From Adlercreutzia faecimuris (GTDB lineage Bacteria > Actinomycetota > Coriobacteriia > Coriobacteriales > Eggerthellaceae), in the NCBI RefSeq assembly GCF_022669055.1, contig NZ_JAJMLW010000003.1, positions 1 to 64,000 of the forward strand: DNA of 64,000 bases, written 5' to 3'. The position numbers and the translations under genes are program-made. Below the pieces are notes generated by a model that was given only the letters and a program-made list of their open reading frames with translations, was not told the DNA's origin and made no database searches. Shown one piece after another: positions 19,768 to 27,407 of this stretch (positions are counted from its first letter, which is position 1; every line of letters begins with the position of its first letter).

Positions 19768-20241
19768 CTACTCGCAGATGTGGGTCATGCCCTGGGCGAG
19801 CATGGTGTAGACGTGGTCGTCGGAGAGCGAGTAGATGATGTTCTTGCCGTCGCGCTGGAACTTCACCAGGCGCGCCTGCTTGAGCGTGCGCAGCTGGTGG
19901 GAGACGGCGCTTTGGGACACGCCGATGATGTCGGCGATGTCGGCGACGCAGCGGTCCTGGCCCATCAGCGCGTAGAGGATGCGGATGCGCGTGGTATCCG
20001 CGAAGGCCTTGAACAGGTCTGCGAGGTCGTAGAGCAGCTCCTCATCCGGCATGCACTCTGGGGTAGCGGCCATCTCCGGGACCTCCGTTGCCTCCAGGGC
20101 CTCCGCTATCTCTGGGGCTTCCGTCGTCCCCGGGGTTTTCGCCGGCTCTGGAGCCTCTTCCGTCTCTGGAGCCTCTGCCGTCTCTGGAGCCTCTGCCGTC
20201 TCTGGCGGGAGATCCATGGTCTCGTATCGATACTGTATCAT
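19768..20241 (-). CDS. SmtB/ArsR-family metal sensor
   Basis: A 157-residue ArsR/SmtB regulator. The winged helix has ADIIGVSQSAVSHQLRTLKQ, the usual recognition helix. The C-terminal helix has S-D-D-H-V-Y-T-M-L-A-Q-G-M-T-H-I-C-E, matching the alpha5 zinc site (Asp, His, then His-x2-Glu) of CzrA/SmtB. This argues for Zn sensing. The first 55 residues form a Pro/Glu/Ala repeat tail (PETAEAPETEEAPEP) not usual in this family; its role is unknown. The ATG at 20241 is chosen because AGGGAAC precedes it, rather than one four codons earlier. It opens the metal operon and probably represses it. Confidence 0.88.
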   Translation of the reverse strand: MIQYRYETMDLPPETAEAPETAEAPETEEAPEPAKTPGTTEAPEIAEALEATEVPEMAATPECMPDEELLYDLADLFKAFADTTRIRILYALMGQDRCVADIADIIGVSQSAVSHQLRTLKQARLVKFQRDGKNIIYSLSDDHVYTMLAQGMTHICE

Positions 20242-20264
20242 ATGTTCCCTCATTCACTTAAACA

Positions 20265-20282
20265 TATGAGCAACTGTTCATA
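20265..20282. promoter_or_regulatory. SmtB/ArsR-type operator
   Basis: TATGAGCA and TGTTCATA form an 8-bp inverted repeat with one mismatch around a two-base centre, just before the regulator gene. It resembles the TATGAACA-like 12-2-12 operators of SmtB/CzrA. A site for self-repression is likely. Confidence 0.65.
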
Positions 20283-20436
20283 AGTATAGGAATCCGGCGA
20301 GGTTTGTCAACGGGTTCTCGGGATTTCCCGGAGTTATTGTTGGCGACCGCCGGGAAACGATTGGCGAAGGAGGTGGAAGGCCGGCGCGCAGCCCGCTATG
20401 ATCGGGGGAAACGTGGTCGAGCGAAAGAAGATTCCC

Positions 20437-21291
20437 ATGGCTAACAATGACCTGACGGGCGGCGCGGAGCTTCCGCAGCCTGTTCCCGGCTTCCCCGACT
20501 TCGGGCATGTGGCGCTCCAGGGGTTGCCCAACACCCGCGACCTGGGCGGGCTTCCTGCGGCTGACGGGCGGCGCATCGCGCGGCGTCGGCTCATCCGGTC
20601 GGGCGCGCTCCGTCACGCCACCGAAACCGACCTGCGGCAACTGGAGTTGATGCACGGGATGGAGCGGGTCGTCGACTTCCGCACGGACATGGAGCGCCAG
20701 AAGGAGCCTGATCCCAAGGACAAGCTCGCGGGCGTCGTGTTCTACGACCTGCCCGTGTTCGAGGAGGCGGCGCTGGGCATCACCCATGAGGGCGACCTGG
20801 CCGAGGACGCCCGGGCGCTGCGGAAGTTCGACGGGAACCCCTTCGAGATGATTCGCCAGCTGTATCCGGAGTGCCTGCTGGGGGAGGCCGGAATGCGCGC
20901 CTACGGCAGCTTCTTCCAGGTGCTCCTGGGAGCGCGGGCTGGCGCGACGCTCTGGCACTGCACGGAGGGCAAGGATCGCGCGGGGCTGGGCGCCATCCTG
21001 GTGGAATACGCGCTGGGAGTGCCGCCGGAGGCCATTCAGGCGGACTACCTGGCCACCAACCTGTTCGTGCGCACGTGGGCGGAGAAGATGCTCGACGCCC
21101 TAGCGCGCCATCATGTGCTGGAGGGGGCGGATGCCGACGTGGACGCGCTGTTCTACGCGCAGATGGAGTACTACGACGCCGCCTTCGACGCCGTGCGCAA
21201 GGAGTTCGGCGGCGTGGAGGGCTACCTGCGCGACGGGTTGGGCGTCGGGCCGGACGCGGTAGCCGAGCTGAGGGGTCTCTACCTGGAATAG
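20437..21291 (+). CDS. Tyrosine-protein phosphatase, MptpB-like
   Basis: A 284-residue phosphatase with the P-loop HCTEGKDRAG (Cys175, Arg181), the HCxxGKDRxG form of the Y_phosphatase3/MptpB group. NTRDLGGLPAADGRRI near the N-terminus and LIRSGAL are further family marks. The protein has no signal peptide. The ATG at 20437 is taken because AAAGAAG stands upstream; a 13-residue extension lacks a ribosome site. It is a single gene divergent from the metal operon. The substrate is unknown; relatives act on phosphotyrosine or phosphoinositides. Confidence 0.88.
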   Translation: MANNDLTGGAELPQPVPGFPDFGHVALQGLPNTRDLGGLPAADGRRIARRRLIRSGALRHATETDLRQLELMHGMERVVDFRTDMERQKEPDPKDKLAGVVFYDLPVFEEAALGITHEGDLAEDARALRKFDGNPFEMIRQLYPECLLGEAGMRAYGSFFQVLLGARAGATLWHCTEGKDRAGLGAILVEYALGVPPEAIQADYLATNLFVRTWAEKMLDALARHHVLEGADADVDALFYAQMEYYDAAFDAVRKEFGGVEGYLRDGLGVGPDAVAELRGLYLE

Positions 21292-21438
21292 CAGGCGAGC
21301 CAGGATGGCGGCGCGCTGCGGATGTGCCGTGGATTCCGCGGCATGCGGTAACACGGGCGTAACCTGCGCCGTGTATGATGGGCGGCGTTTCTGCAACCGG
21401 CGCGCGCCCGGCGCGCCCTTCGCATCTGAGGAGCCATC

Positions 21439-23031
21439 GTGAGCCAGTCCGCCCTTCCCGATCAGCGTGTCATCGTCGTCGACTTCGGCGCCCAGTACGG
21501 GCAGCTCATCGCGCGGCGCGTACGCGATTTGCACGTGTACTCCGAGATCGTCCCCTGCGACATCACCGCTGACGAGGTGCGGGCGATGGCCCCGGCGGCC
21601 ATCATCTTCTCCGGCGGCCCGGCGAGCGTCTACGCCGATGACGCGCCCTCCATCGACCCGGAGATCCTGGAGCTGGGCATCCCCGTGCTCGGGTTCTGCT
21701 ACGGCCAGCAGATCATGGCCGTGACGCTTGGCGGCGAGGTGGGGCACACCGAGAAGGGGGAGTACGGCCCGGCGCCGCTCACCCGCTGCGGCGAGAGCGC
21801 GCTGTTCGCGGACACACCCGGTGAGCAGACGGTGTGGATGAGCCATCGTGACGCGGTGAGCCGCGTGCCCGAGGGCTTCACGGTGACGTCAAGCACCGAC
21901 GTGTGCCCCGTGGCGTCGATGGAGTGCGCCGAGCGGCGCCTGTACGCGACGCAGTTCCATCCCGAGGTGCGCCACACCGCGTTCGGCAACGAGCTGCTGG
22001 CGAACTTCCTCTTCGGCATCTGCGGGCTTGTGCCCGACTGGACCATGGACTCGATCATCGAGGACTCGGTGGCGGCCATCCGCGAGAAGGTGGGGGAGGA
22101 TCGCGTCATCCTGGGGCTTTCCGGCGGCGTGGACTCGTCGGTGGTGGCGGCTCTGGGCGCGCGAGCCATCGGACGGCAGCTGGTGTGCGTGTTCGTGGAT
22201 CACGGGCTGCTGCGCAAGGGCGAGCCCGAGGAGGTGGAGGCCGTCTTCACCGAGCAGTTCGACGTGGACTTCATCCGCGTGGACGCGCGCGAGCGCTACC
22301 TGGAGCTGCTCGCCGGCGTGAGCGACCCGGAGGAGAAGCGCCGCATCATCGGCACGCAGTTCTGGAAGGAGTTCTTCGCCGTGGCGCAGCAGCTCGACGG
22401 CGTGAAGTACCTGGCCCAGGGCACCATCTACCCCGACATCATCGAGAGCGGCGCGCGCAAGACGGGCGGAAAGGCGTCCACCATCAAGAGCCACCACAAC
22501 CTGATCCCGTTCCCCGAGGGGGTGTCCTTCGAGCTCATCGAGCCGCTCGACCACTTCTTCAAGGACGAGGTGCGGGCGCTGGGCACCGCGCTCGGGCTGC
22601 CGGACCACATCGTGCACCGCCAGCCGTTCCCCGGTCCCGGCCTGGCCATCCGCATCATCGGCGACGTGGACGCCGAGAAGCTGGAGGTGCTGAAGAGCGC
22701 CGACGCCATCGTCCGCGAGGAGCTGGACGCCTACAACGAGCGCCTGTTCCAGGAGACCGGCGTGCGCGACAGCGAGCGCAGCGTGTGGCAGTACTTCGCG
22801 GTGCTCCCCGACATCAGGAGCGTCGGCGTGATGGGCGACGAGCGCACCTACGCCCGCCCGATCATCCTGCGCGCCGTGGAGAGCCAGGACGCCATGACCG
22901 CCGACTGGGCGAGGCTGCCCTACGAGCTGATAGCCCGCGTGAGCAGCCGCGTGGTGGCCGAGGTCCCGGGGGTGAACCGCGTGGTCTACGACGTGACGAG
23001 CAAGCCGCCTGCTACGGTGGAATGGGAGTGA
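21439..23031 (+). CDS. guaA: GMP synthase (glutamine-hydrolysing)
   Basis: A 530-residue enzyme converting XMP to GMP. The N-terminal class I glutaminase domain has the catalytic Cys87 in GFCYGQQIM with FHPEVRHT further along. The ATP pyrophosphatase has LSGGVDSSVVAAL. The C-terminal dimerisation domain has QPFPGPGLAIRIIGD and ends in the family's usual SKPPATVEWE. The GTG start follows GAGGAG. The 3' end is the known integration site for many mobile elements; here a foreign element begins right after the stop codon and the gene remains intact. Confidence 0.97.
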   Translation: MSQSALPDQRVIVVDFGAQYGQLIARRVRDLHVYSEIVPCDITADEVRAMAPAAIIFSGGPASVYADDAPSIDPEILELGIPVLGFCYGQQIMAVTLGGEVGHTEKGEYGPAPLTRCGESALFADTPGEQTVWMSHRDAVSRVPEGFTVTSSTDVCPVASMECAERRLYATQFHPEVRHTAFGNELLANFLFGICGLVPDWTMDSIIEDSVAAIREKVGEDRVILGLSGGVDSSVVAALGARAIGRQLVCVFVDHGLLRKGEPEEVEAVFTEQFDVDFIRVDARERYLELLAGVSDPEEKRRIIGTQFWKEFFAVAQQLDGVKYLAQGTIYPDIIESGARKTGGKASTIKSHHNLIPFPEGVSFELIEPLDHFFKDEVRALGTALGLPDHIVHRQPFPGPGLAIRIIGDVDAEKLEVLKSADAIVREELDAYNERLFQETGVRDSERSVWQYFAVLPDIRSVGVMGDERTYARPIILRAVESQDAMTADWARLPYELIARVSSRVVAEVPGVNRVVYDVTSKPPATVEWE

Positions 23032-23159
23032 GTTTTACCAGTTAAGAGGCACTATTTCGCTTCATTATTACTTTCTAATTCTTTGTAAAACTGTGTAATT
23101 CTCCATAAGGATTTTGCAAGCCACTCGATTATCCTCTCGCTTTCGCTTTGAATGAAAAC

Positions 23160-23192
23160 GACCCGTCAATGCCTTGGCGGGTCTTACTTTTC
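23160..23192 (+). terminator. Terminator after guaA
   Basis: GACCCG (23160-23165) pairs with CGGGTC (23178-23183) around a 12-base loop, followed by TTACTTTT. It lies inside the element's left end. Confidence 0.6.
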
Positions 23193-23198
23193 CCTGCT

Positions 23199-23577
23199 CC
23201 GATACTGTTTATTAGCGACTTCTGGAGTATCGCCGCCAAGGGAGTTCGAAAGCTTTGTTAAGTCTTCCTAAGAAGTGGAAAGAAATAGCCTGAATCAAGC
23301 CACTCGAAACTGTTGCTGGTAATGAGAAAAGTGGGCAATTGTGGAGAACAGTATCGTTTTGTACTCACCCCCGAAATCGAGCTTCAAAATGGACGTTTCC
23401 CCAGGAAAGATAGGGGTGTAAAAAATGCGTCCGATACTACGAATCAGGGCTTTTCGGGCACATTTCAAGACCAGATCTTCCTACGATTTACAGTATCGGT
23501 GAGTGTTCAAATCGCCTCAGCAACTACGAGAAAAATGGGGCAAATGTATGCGGGAGTAAATTCGATTGCCGATACTA
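23199..23577. repeat. Six copies of a GATACT-core repeat
   Basis: CCGATACT or its near variants occurs six times in 380 bases: plus strand at 23199, 23431 and 23569; minus strand at 23226-23232, 23349-23357 and 23491-23499. Copies at 23431 and 23569 share CCGATACTACGA. Copies at 23199 and 23491 share CCGATACTGT, and 23349 shares its CGATACTGT. They fill the otherwise gene-free gap between guaA and the repressor. The position next to the attachment site fits arm-type binding sites of a tyrosine recombinase. Confidence 0.8.
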
Positions 23578-23628
23578 CGAGGTAGATGGCATATTTTGCG
23601 AAAGGCATGTGCAAGAGGAAAAGAAAAA

Positions 23629-23645
23629 GGCGCTCTTTGAGCGCC
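23629..23645 (-). terminator. Terminator of the repressor gene
   Basis: GGCGCTC and GAGCGCC pair around TTT. On the minus strand a T run follows (the complement of AAGAAAAA), as expected for a leftward transcript. Confidence 0.85.
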
Positions 23646-23672
23646 CGTGAACGATGCAAGTTGATGCTTATA

Positions 23673-24089
23673 TCAGACCTGGAGGCCTGCGCGCCAGGCT
23701 CTGTAGTCCTCCTCCGTCATGTCGCCACGCGTGAGCTCACCGCGCGCATTCACCCAAGCCTTGATGGCTGCATCGAGCTTCTGTGCATTGTCGGCCTTGG
23801 GATCGATCATGAGCGATCCATCCTCCTGGGGAACTAGTCCGAACTCGTCTTCCAGCTGGAACAAGACTCCAAGCGCGTCCTTTGCGCTTGTTATCTCGTG
23901 TCTGACAAGGGAGTCGGGCGTTACTCCTAGAGCCTTCGATATCTTCTCCAGCTGGCCTCTGTCGGGAGTCCTGTTGCCCAGCTCGTAGTTTCTGATGGCT
24001 GGTTCGGAGAAGCCTGCGGCCTCGCCCAATCCGGCCTGTGTCATATGTTTGCGCTTCCTGTAGAAGCGAATCAGTTCTCCAGTGTTCAT
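23673..24089 (-). CDS. XRE-family repressor of the element
   Basis: A 138-residue protein. Residues 1-60 form a lambda-like HTH (LIRFYRKRKHMTQAGLGEAA, then SEPAIRNYELGNRTP). The C-terminal 75 residues contain a short acidic domain (RGDMTEEDYRAWR) and no peptidase motif, so it would not self-cleave like LexA. It has RBS AAGGAG before the ATG. It is divergent from the excisionase/recombinase operon, as in many elements where the repressor faces the genes it silences. The palindromes ACAGTTCA/TGAACTGT in the shared region are its likely operators. Confidence 0.85.
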   Translation of the reverse strand: MNTGELIRFYRKRKHMTQAGLGEAAGFSEPAIRNYELGNRTPDRGQLEKISKALGVTPDSLVRHEITSAKDALGVLFQLEDEFGLVPQEDGSLMIDPKADNAQKLDAAIKAWVNARGELTRGDMTEEDYRAWRAGLQV

Positions 24090-24119
24090 AAGGCTCCTTA
24101 GCGCGTTGTCCTACGAATT

Positions 24120-24141
24120 CTAAAACAGTTCACAAATGAAC
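24120..24141. promoter_or_regulatory. Operator O1, 22-bp block shared with parA
   Basis: CTAAAACAGTTCA, then CAAA, then TGAAC: an inverted repeat with five-base core arms (GTTCA/TGAAC). The same 22 bases occur in the parA promoter at 36060-36081. It lies 30 bases upstream of the repressor start. Confidence 0.8.
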
Positions 24142-24149
24142 GCAACGTA

Positions 24150-24178
24150 TTGACCGTACGAAACTGAACTGTTAGTAT
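24150..24178 (+). promoter_or_regulatory. Promoter of the excisionase-recombinase operon
   Basis: TTGACC (24150-24155) and TAGTAT (24173-24178), 17 bases apart. A half operator TGAACTGTT (24165-24173) lies in the spacer and touches the -10 box, so a bound repressor would block polymerase. Confidence 0.75.
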
Positions 24179-24190
24179 GCCCTGAATGAA

Positions 24191-24210
24191 ACAGTTCAAT
24201 AGTGAACTGT
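24191..24210. promoter_or_regulatory. Operator O3
   Basis: ACAGTTCA (24191-24198) and TGAACTGT (24203-24210) form a perfect 8-bp inverted repeat with spacer ATAG. It sits right after the -10 box and before the ribosome site of the excisionase-like gene. Confidence 0.85.
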
Positions 24211-24225
24211 CCGAAAGGAGCATAC

Positions 24226-24423
24226 ATGGTAGATAACAAGCCAGAGATGATCAGAGCCGATGAGGTGGCGGAGAGGCTGGGAATCTCACGAACCTCCGCC
24301 TACTCGGTCATCAAGGAACTGAACCGTGAGCTTGCCGAGAAAGGCTACATGACGGTCACGGGAAAGGTGAGCAAGGACTACTTCGAGCAGCGCTATTTCG
24401 GCTGGAAGGACGGTATCCGATGA
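24226..24423 (+). CDS. Excisionase-like HTH protein
   Basis: A 65-residue DNA-binding protein with a MerR/excisionase-like fold: ADEVAERLGISRTSAYSVIKELN. RBS GAAAGGAG is seven bases before the ATG. The stop overlaps the ATG of the first recombinase (ATGA). Excisionases often sit just before the integrase. The HTH is in the family used as recombination directionality factors, but an activator or a recombinase subunit role is also possible. Confidence 0.8.
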   Translation: MVDNKPEMIRADEVAERLGISRTSAYSVIKELNRELAEKGYMTVTGKVSKDYFEQRYFGWKDGIR

Positions 24424-25493
24424 CAGCGGTGAGAGAGGAGAACGGGAGCTGGACGAGCCAGTTCTGGTACAAGGATATCTACGGGAAGCGCAAGCACAAA
24501 TGCAAGCGCGGGTTTGAGACGAAGGCCGATGCCGAGGCGTTCGAGCTTGACTACACGAACAGGGCGCGTGGCTCCATGGATATGAGGCTTTCCGACTTCG
24601 TAGACGTCTACGCCGAAGATGTGAAACCGACCATCCGAGAGTATACCTGGGCTACCCGTGAGTACATCATCAACGACAAGATCATCCCAAAGTTCGGCAC
24701 CAAGCGCATGAGGGACATAACCGTGCTCGACGTCATCGACTGGCAGAACGAGATCCTCGCCTTCAGGAAGGAAAACGGCGAGCCCTACTCGGAGACGTAT
24801 GTGCGAACGGTCAACAGCGCATTCGCCTCGATCATGAACCACGCCGAGCGGTACTACGGGCTCCGACCCAACCCGGTCAAGAAAGCGCCGCGCATCGGCT
24901 CCAAGAACGCTCGCGGCATAAACATCTGGTCCAAGGAGCAGTACCTGAGGTTCTCCGAGTCGCAAATCGACGACAAGCTGCTCTACACCGCCTTCGAGGT
25001 CCTCTATTGGACGGGTGTGCGAACAGGAGAGCTCCTCGCGCTCACTCCCGCCGACATCGACTTCGTGGGATCGACACTGCATGTCAGGCATTCCTACAGG
25101 CGCCTCAAGCGAAAAGACCTCATCACCGATCCTAAGACGGAGAAGTCGATTCGCCAGATAGCCCTTCCGGAGTTTTTGCGCGACGAGCTTCGGGACTTCG
25201 TCTACAACGTGTCCCCGACGGCTCACGACGAGCGCATATTCGCTGACCTCAGCTCGGCGAAGCTGAAGGCTGCCATTGCTAAGGGAAGCGCCATGACGGG
25301 CGTTCCCGTCATCAGGGTTCACGATCTTCGGCACAGTCACGTTTCCCTTCTGATAGAGATGGGGTTCTCGGCCGTGGCGATCGGCGACAGGACGGGACAC
25401 GAGTCTGCAGAAATCACGTTCCGCTATGGCCACATGTTCCCTGGCTCACAGGAGAAGATGGCCGATGCCTTGCAATCGTATAGGGAGGATTGA
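24420..25493 (+). CDS. Tyrosine recombinase 1 (integrase)
   Basis: A 357-residue phage-type integrase. The N-terminal arm-binding region carries WYKDIYGKRKHKCKRGFETK. The core-binding domain is at about residues 60-150. The catalytic residues are R in TGVRTGELL, H-x2-R in HDLRHSHVSLL, H in GHESAEITFRYGH and the Tyr in FRYGHMF. It overlaps the excisionase-like gene by four bases and is followed by an RHH gene and a second, related recombinase. The best guess for its reaction is integration into guaA; which of the two acts there is unknown. Confidence 0.93.
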   Translation: MTAVREENGSWTSQFWYKDIYGKRKHKCKRGFETKADAEAFELDYTNRARGSMDMRLSDFVDVYAEDVKPTIREYTWATREYIINDKIIPKFGTKRMRDITVLDVIDWQNEILAFRKENGEPYSETYVRTVNSAFASIMNHAERYYGLRPNPVKKAPRIGSKNARGINIWSKEQYLRFSESQIDDKLLYTAFEVLYWTGVRTGELLALTPADIDFVGSTLHVRHSYRRLKRKDLITDPKTEKSIRQIALPEFLRDELRDFVYNVSPTAHDERIFADLSSAKLKAAIAKGSAMTGVPVIRVHDLRHSHVSLLIEMGFSAVAIGDRTGHESAEITFRYGHMFPGSQEKMADALQSYRED

Positions 25494-25494
25494 T

Positions 25495-25863
25495 ATGACT
25501 TGCAAAAACGAGGACCGGGCGCGCCCCATGACCATCGCGTTCAGAGTCACCAAGGAGATGAACGAACGGCTAAACCTAATGGTCGCAATGAGCGGGTTGA
25601 CCAAGCAAGACTACATAATGTCCAAGCTATGCGACATGGAGATCACCGTTGTGCCCTCGCCCAGGGCGCTGAAAGCGCTACGTGACGAGATGCGCGAGGT
25701 CTGCAAGCAGCTCAACCGGCTCCGAAAGGGCGACAGCCCCAGCGAGCATCTGCTGGAGACATGTGACCTCCTAGCAGATGTCATGCTCGGGCTGCGAGGA
25801 GACGAGACCAGATCTGAGATCGAGGACGAGGACGAGATTCTCAAGAATATGGGGAGGTGTTAG
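25495..25863 (+). CDS. Ribbon-helix-helix protein between the recombinases
   Basis: A 122-residue protein starting with a ribbon-helix-helix fold (MTIAFRVTKEMNERLNLMVA) and continuing with a helical part that resembles MobC-like accessory proteins (LRDEMREVCKQLNRL). RBS GGGAGGA. It begins one base after the stop of recombinase 1, and recombinase 2 begins just after it, so the three are translated together. It could be a regulator or a recombination accessory; the MobC-like relaxosome role is less likely here because the relaxase lies 13 kb away next to its own MobC-like protein. Confidence 0.7.
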   Translation: MTCKNEDRARPMTIAFRVTKEMNERLNLMVAMSGLTKQDYIMSKLCDMEITVVPSPRALKALRDEMREVCKQLNRLRKGDSPSEHLLETCDLLADVMLGLRGDETRSEIEDEDEILKNMGRC

Positions 25864-25866
25864 CCA

Positions 25867-26952
25867 ATGCCCGCATACAAGTTGGATAATGGAAAATGGT
25901 GCGCATCATTCTATTACCGCCTGCCCGATGGCTCGCTCAAACAAAAGTACAAGCGCAGCTTCGAGACGGAGGACGATGCGCTCCGTTATGAGAACGAGTT
26001 CAGGGCGCGCGCCGAGAACCCGTGCAGCTTCCCATTCTCGGCCTTCGTGGACGTTTACCTGGCAGACATGAAGCCGCGCATTCGCTGGACGACCTACGAT
26101 ACCAAAAGGCTGTCCATCGGGAAATGGATCAAGCCCTACTTCGGGGAGAAGCTGATGGGAGACATAAAGCCCATTGATATCCTGCATTGGCAGGGATGGC
26201 TAGACGAGCAGAGACTCAAGAACGGCAATCCCTTGTCACCGACCTATGTCAGGAAACTCAACAGCGATCTGGCATCTCTGTTTAACCATGCCGAACGGAA
26301 CTACGGACTCAAGCCGAACCCGATGAAGAAGATCTCCAAGACAGGCAAAACGAGATCGGGCGAGATGCAGATATGGAGCAAGGAAGAGTTCAATCGGTTC
26401 CAGGACGCGATCTGCGACAAGGCTAAAAGCTACTATGCTTTCGATCTCCTGTTCTGGACGGGCATACGCGAAGGCGAGCTTCTAGCTCTCACGCCCACCG
26501 ACTTCGATTTTGAAAACCGCATCCTCACCATAGACAAAAGCCTCGCAAGAAAGGACGGTGGAGCGATTGTAGGCCCACCGAAGACGAAGAAGTCATACAG
26601 GAAAATCGCATTATCCGAGTTCTTATGCGAAGAGATCCGGGAGTACATCGAATTGATCCTGAAGATAGGGCCAGACGAGAGGATATTCGAGGGGATGACG
26701 AAATCGTTCCTCTGCAATGAGATGGATCGCGGCTGCAGGATCTCAGGTGTGAAGCGCATCAGGGTGCACGATCTGAGACATAGTCACGTTTCCATGCTCA
26801 TCCATATGGGCTTCAGCGTTGTTGCGATAGCCGAGCGCATGGGACACGAGACAACGGACATCACGTTCCGTTATGCTCACCTGCTCCCCAACTCTCAAGG
26901 AGTGATGGCCAACGCGCTTAACGAAGCCAAGGGAACTAAGAAAGTCGGATGA
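25867..26952 (+). CDS. Tyrosine recombinase 2 (paralogue of recombinase 1)
   Basis: A 361-residue integrase that is a clear paralogue of recombinase 1: FNHAERNYGLKPNPMKK against MNHAERYYGLRPNPVKK, and HDLRHSHVSMLIHMGFSVVA against HDLRHSHVSLLIEMGFSAVA. All catalytic residues are present: R in TGIREGELL, H-x2-R, H in GHETTDITFRYAH and the Tyr. The ATG follows GGAGGTG. Neither copy is broken. Two functional tyrosine recombinases side by side may act as a pair, as in some ICEs, or reflect divergence of a recent duplicate. Confidence 0.93.
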   Translation: MPAYKLDNGKWCASFYYRLPDGSLKQKYKRSFETEDDALRYENEFRARAENPCSFPFSAFVDVYLADMKPRIRWTTYDTKRLSIGKWIKPYFGEKLMGDIKPIDILHWQGWLDEQRLKNGNPLSPTYVRKLNSDLASLFNHAERNYGLKPNPMKKISKTGKTRSGEMQIWSKEEFNRFQDAICDKAKSYYAFDLLFWTGIREGELLALTPTDFDFENRILTIDKSLARKDGGAIVGPPKTKKSYRKIALSEFLCEEIREYIELILKIGPDERIFEGMTKSFLCNEMDRGCRISGVKRIRVHDLRHSHVSMLIHMGFSVVAIAERMGHETTDITFRYAHLLPNSQGVMANALNEAKGTKKVG

Positions 26953-26959
26953 AATCGTC

Positions 26960-26982
26960 GGGTGTCCCATTTGAGGACACCC
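26960..26982 (+). terminator. Hairpin after the recombinase operon
   Basis: GGGTGTCC (26960-26967) pairs with GGACACCC (26975-26982); loop CATTTGA. The following T tract is weak. AAATGGGACACCC, the complement of its left arm, recurs at about 62799-62811. Confidence 0.55.
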
Positions 26983-27029
26983 ATACTTCTGCAGGCACTG
27001 TATGCTTACCGAAAACGAGAGATTGCTAG

Positions 27030-27407
27030 GTGATGATGACTGGAGAAAACTCGATAACCTTTCCCGATGATGTGCGCGCTGCCTTCCTAGCGTTTCAGGA
27101 TGACTATCTTGCAGACGTGCTCAGGCTCTGGGATTGCGATCTCAGGGATTGGCATGATCCTGCAGTGATGATCTTCAGGTTCGAAAGTGACGATATCTTA
27201 CTCTGGCGAGAAATGAATGCACTGAAATGCAAAAAAGGCACTGTTGATGCCACGACCTCAAGAAGCTCTATTCCTGAAAAAGTAGAGGCAAGCATCGACA
27301 TAGATGCTTGCCTCTGTTGGCTGCCAGATGATTCTTACAGCGATTTCATTGGTTTCACCACAATTACCCATGATCTTCTACAGGCCATGAGCAGACTGTC
27401 GTTTTAG
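27030..27407 (+). CDS. Hypothetical acidic protein
   Basis: A 125-residue acidic protein, no family recognised. It contains WDCDLRDWHDPAVMIFRFE and a Trp/Asp-rich centre. No membrane segment or signal. AGGTG sits just before the ATG. Its last codon overlaps the stop of the convergent DUF262 gene. It could be a small partner of the adjacent restriction system, for instance an inhibitor, but nothing in the sequence proves it. Confidence 0.55.
   Translation: MMMTGENSITFPDDVRAAFLAFQDDYLADVLRLWDCDLRDWHDPAVMIFRFESDDILLWREMNALKCKKGTVDATTSRSSIPEKVEASIDIDACLCWLPDDSYSDFIGFTTITHDLLQAMSRLSF

Noticed and set aside
23199-23577. CRISPR array
   Set aside because: The repeats are short, in both orientations and unevenly spaced; there are no cas genes.
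24420-26952. The two recombinases as halves of one broken gene
   Set aside because: Each is full length and has its own complete catalytic set and ribosome site.
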